From NCBI GenBank assembly GCA_013817135.1, contig JACDDF010000088.1, positions 1 through 7,627 of the forward strand: DNA of 7,627 nucleotides, given 5' to 3'. This document shows positions 5,659 through 7,627 of the stretch, piece after piece (position 1 is the stretch's first letter; every line of letters starts with the position of its first letter). The notes below the pieces were generated by a model. That model was not told where the DNA came from. It did not search any database and saw only the letters and a list, made by a program, of their open reading frames with translations. The stretch comes from Nitrospirales bacterium. Lineage in GTDB: Bacteria > Nitrospirota > Nitrospiria > Nitrospirales > UBA8639. Position numbers and translations under genes: made by a program.

Positions 5659-5704
5659 TTAATACCCTTTCAACGACTTTTTCTATTATCATTCTCGCAC
5701 AATT

Positions 5705-7021
5705 ATGAGAAAAGACCTCGTCATTATCGGAGGCGGCTTGGCCGGATCGGAGGCGGCCTGGCAGGCGGCCAACGCTGGAGCCAGAGTGACCCTGTATGAA
5801 ATGCGGCCTAAAGAAGAGACAGCCGCACATAAGACCGATCACCTAGCCGAGATTGTCTGCTCAAATTCCCTGGGATCGAATGATCCTCTCAGTGCCCCTG
5901 GAATGTTGAAAGAGGAAATGCGCCAATTGCATTCCTTGATCATCCGAATTGCCGACGAGGTGCGGATCCCAGCAGGGACGGCATTAGCGGTAGATAGAGA
6001 ACAATTTGCCTGCAAGGTGACCCAGACGTTATCAGAGCACCCAAATATTAAAATTCTTCGAGAAGAGATCCATGAAATTCCCGAGGATGCGCTGTGCATT
6101 ATTGCCACCGGCCCTCTGACGTCACCCAAATTGTCTGAAGCGATTATCCAGTTCACTCAATCGAAAAACCTGTTTTTCTTCGACGCAATTTCACCAATCG
6201 TGGATGCCGATTCGCTCAACACAGACCGGACGTTTCTGGCATCACGATACGAAAAGGGCACGGCGGATTACGTGAATTGCCCTATGGACGAAGCCACCTA
6301 TAACGCCTTTTATAACGCCTTGATCGAAGCTGACCGCGTCCAGCCAAAGTCCTTTGAAAACGTACCGTACTTTGAAGGGTGTCTCCCAATTGAGGTCATG
6401 GCCGACCGTGGTCGCCAAACCTTATTGTTTGGTCCCCTCAAACCTGTGGGATTAATTGATCCCAAAACCAGCCAACGACCCTATGCTGTGTTACAATTAC
6501 GTCCAGAAAACGCTCATGGCTCCTGCTATAATCTGGTAGGATTTCAGACCAAACTCACCTACCCGGAACAACGCAGAATTTTCAGAATGATCCCTGGCTT
6601 GGAACAGGCCGAATTTTTACGATGTGGAAGCATCCACCGAAATACGTATATCAATGCACCGATCCTCTTACACGATACCTTGCAAGTAAAAAAACAGCCT
6701 CGCATCTTTTTTGCCGGACAATTGGTTGGAGTAGAAGGTTATGTAGAGGCTGCAGCCAGTGGAGGGATAGCCGGAATCAATGCCGCTCGCATCTTATCAG
6801 GCCGTTCTCCGGTCACCCCACCACCCTCTACCGCTCATGGAGCACTTCTCCATTACATTACGACCTGTGAGCCAAAGCACTTTCAACCGATTAACTCTAA
6901 CTTTGGGCTATACCCGCCACTTGATACACCCGTGCGAGACAAACAGAAAAAACGACAACTCATCCAACAACGGGCCACTACCCATTTCAAAGCATGGATG
7001 ACGCAATCCGAGCTTTCGTAA
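5705..7021 (+). CDS. trmFO: methylenetetrahydrofolate--tRNA-(uracil-5-)-methyltransferase TrmFO
   Basis: The 438-aa FAD-dependent enzyme makes 5-methyluridine at position 54 of the tRNA T-loop, taking the methyl carbon from 5,10-methylenetetrahydrofolate rather than from S-adenosylmethionine. The FAD-binding GGGLAGSEAAWQ is at 9-20, followed by the E32 acidic end of the second strand. C52 (CSNSLGSN) and C226 (YFEGCLPIEVMADRG) match the two cysteines known from the family; C226 is at the same number as the catalytic residue in the B. subtilis enzyme. IPAGTALAVDR is at 88-98 and the C-terminal FAD motif FAGQLVGVEGYVEAAASGG at 336-354. The length is normal. The start is the only sensible one, right before the FAD motif, but no Shine-Dalgarno is visible in the 20 bases upstream. 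The gene overlaps xerC and is probably cotranscribed with it. Confidence 0.97.
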   Translation: MRKDLVIIGGGLAGSEAAWQAANAGARVTLYEMRPKEETAAHKTDHLAEIVCSNSLGSNDPLSAPGMLKEEMRQLHSLIIRIADEVRIPAGTALAVDREQFACKVTQTLSEHPNIKILREEIHEIPEDALCIIATGPLTSPKLSEAIIQFTQSKNLFFFDAISPIVDADSLNTDRTFLASRYEKGTADYVNCPMDEATYNAFYNALIEADRVQPKSFENVPYFEGCLPIEVMADRGRQTLLFGPLKPVGLIDPKTSQRPYAVLQLRPENAHGSCYNLVGFQTKLTYPEQRRIFRMIPGLEQAEFLRCGSIHRNTYINAPILLHDTLQVKKQPRIFFAGQLVGVEGYVEAAASGGIAGINAARILSGRSPVTPPPSTAHGALLHYITTCEPKHFQPINSNFGLYPPLDTPVRDKQKKRQLIQQRATTHFKAWMTQSELS

Positions 7022-7627
7022 TGTATCTTCAATTGGAACGGGGAGTTTCGCCTGAAACAAGCCGAAGCTATCAGTCTGACCTCAAACAATTCATGGCGCA
7101 CATTCGACACACACTTACCGCGAAAAACGGTTTACAGCCTAGTGCAATTGACTCACTCCATATTCGATCCTTCCTCAAGAGCCTCAGTGATCAAGGGTTA
7201 AAAAAACCCTCACTTGCCAGAAAGCTGGCATGCCTGAAAAGCTTTTTTCGTTTTTTAGTTGAAGACGGACGGGTTCCGCGCAATCCAGCATCCACCGTTC
7301 GTTCACCTCGACAAGGAACGCGTCTTCCCACTGTCCTCACCAAGGACGAAGCCAATACCCTGTTAGACGCGTCAACATCCCAGCAATGGAATGAGCTGAG
7401 AAACCGCGCCATTCTAGAGACTTTGTATGCAAGCGGGGCCCGGGTATCAGAACTGGTTGGGTTAAATTCGGGAGATGTGGATCTAGAAACCAGATCAATC
7501 AGACTGCGTGGGAAAGGGAAAAAAGAGCGGATGGTGCCTATTGGCACAGTAGCCGCTGATGCCATCTTGGAATATCAACGTCATCCGCCCCACAAGAACA
7601 AGATGATAAAAACCGGAGCATCGGCTC
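6994..7627 (+). CDS. xerC: site-specific tyrosine recombinase XerC, partial (3' end missing)
   Basis: The first 211 residues of a tyrosine recombinase that, with XerD, resolves chromosome dimers at dif during cell division; the frame is open to the right edge. The N-terminal SAM-like DNA-binding domain (about 1-100) has the conserved YLQLERGVSPETSRSYQSDL and LARKLACLKSFFRFL. The catalytic domain begins at about 113 (LTKDEANTLL), with the first catalytic Arg at R150 in ASGARVSEL and the beta-hairpin lysine in RGKGKKER at about 172-179. The HxLRH box and the Tyr nucleophile lie beyond the window. The ATG at 6994 gives MDDAIRAFVMYLQLERG, restoring the usual family N-terminus and overlapping trmFO by 28 bases. 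The alternative ATG at 7021 overlaps only one base (TAATG) but cuts the first helix. XerD is less likely given the trmFO neighbour, since trmFO-xerC(codV)-hslV-hslU is a known conserved order. Confidence 0.92.
   Translation, partial: MDDAIRAFVMYLQLERGVSPETSRSYQSDLKQFMAHIRHTLTAKNGLQPSAIDSLHIRSFLKSLSDQGLKKPSLARKLACLKSFFRFLVEDGRVPRNPASTVRSPRQGTRLPTVLTKDEANTLLDASTSQQWNELRNRAILETLYASGARVSELVGLNSGDVDLETRSIRLRGKGKKERMVPIGTVAADAILEYQRHPPHKNKMIKTGASA

Overview
The window looks like a chromosomal segment of a bacterium that fixes CO2 by the reductive TCA cycle. The best guess is a member of Nitrospirota (Nitrospira-like). This is inferred from a five-gene 2-oxoacid:ferredoxin oxidoreductase cluster of the type described in Hydrogenobacter and Nitrospira, moderate GC content, and a folate-dependent tRNA methyltransferase gene (trmFO) followed by xerC. 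No taxonomic marker such as rRNA is present, so the assignment is an inference.

Left half (1-3862, minus strand). Read from right to left there are five genes: a 208-aa accessory subunit of unknown function, then the alpha (403 aa), beta (304 aa) and gamma (234 aa) catalytic subunits, then a 4Fe-4S ferredoxin-type subunit cut by the left edge. Together they would make an enzyme that carboxylates acetyl-CoA or succinyl-CoA with electrons from reduced ferredoxin, or runs in reverse. Each gene has a recognisable Shine-Dalgarno sequence, and the gaps between genes are 29 to 134 bases. Pyruvate versus 2-oxoglutarate as substrate cannot be settled from sequence alone; the beta-subunit motif leans towards pyruvate.

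Control region (3863-4228). This holds a strong sigma70-type promoter facing the oxidoreductase genes. A perfect 19-bp palindrome lies on its -35 box, an exact 11-bp copy of the palindrome core sits just before the first gene, and there is a second inverted repeat upstream. The leader of about 180 bases contains a terminator-like hairpin. Regulated, possibly attenuated, expression of the operon is a reasonable inference.

Middle (4229-4717, minus strand). A small, unrecognised protein with two N-terminal membrane segments and a beta-rich outer domain lies here, divergent from the right-hand genes.

Right half (4801-7627, plus strand). A CysQ-like 3'(2'),5'-bisphosphate nucleotidase is followed by trmFO (tRNA U54 methylation) and the start of xerC (chromosome dimer resolution), which runs off the right edge. 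trmFO and xerC overlap or abut and probably share a promoter that sits across the cysQ stop codon. The trmFO-xerC pairing is a known conserved arrangement, often continuing into hslV-hslU beyond such a point. No mobile elements, CRISPR arrays, tRNA or rRNA genes were seen.
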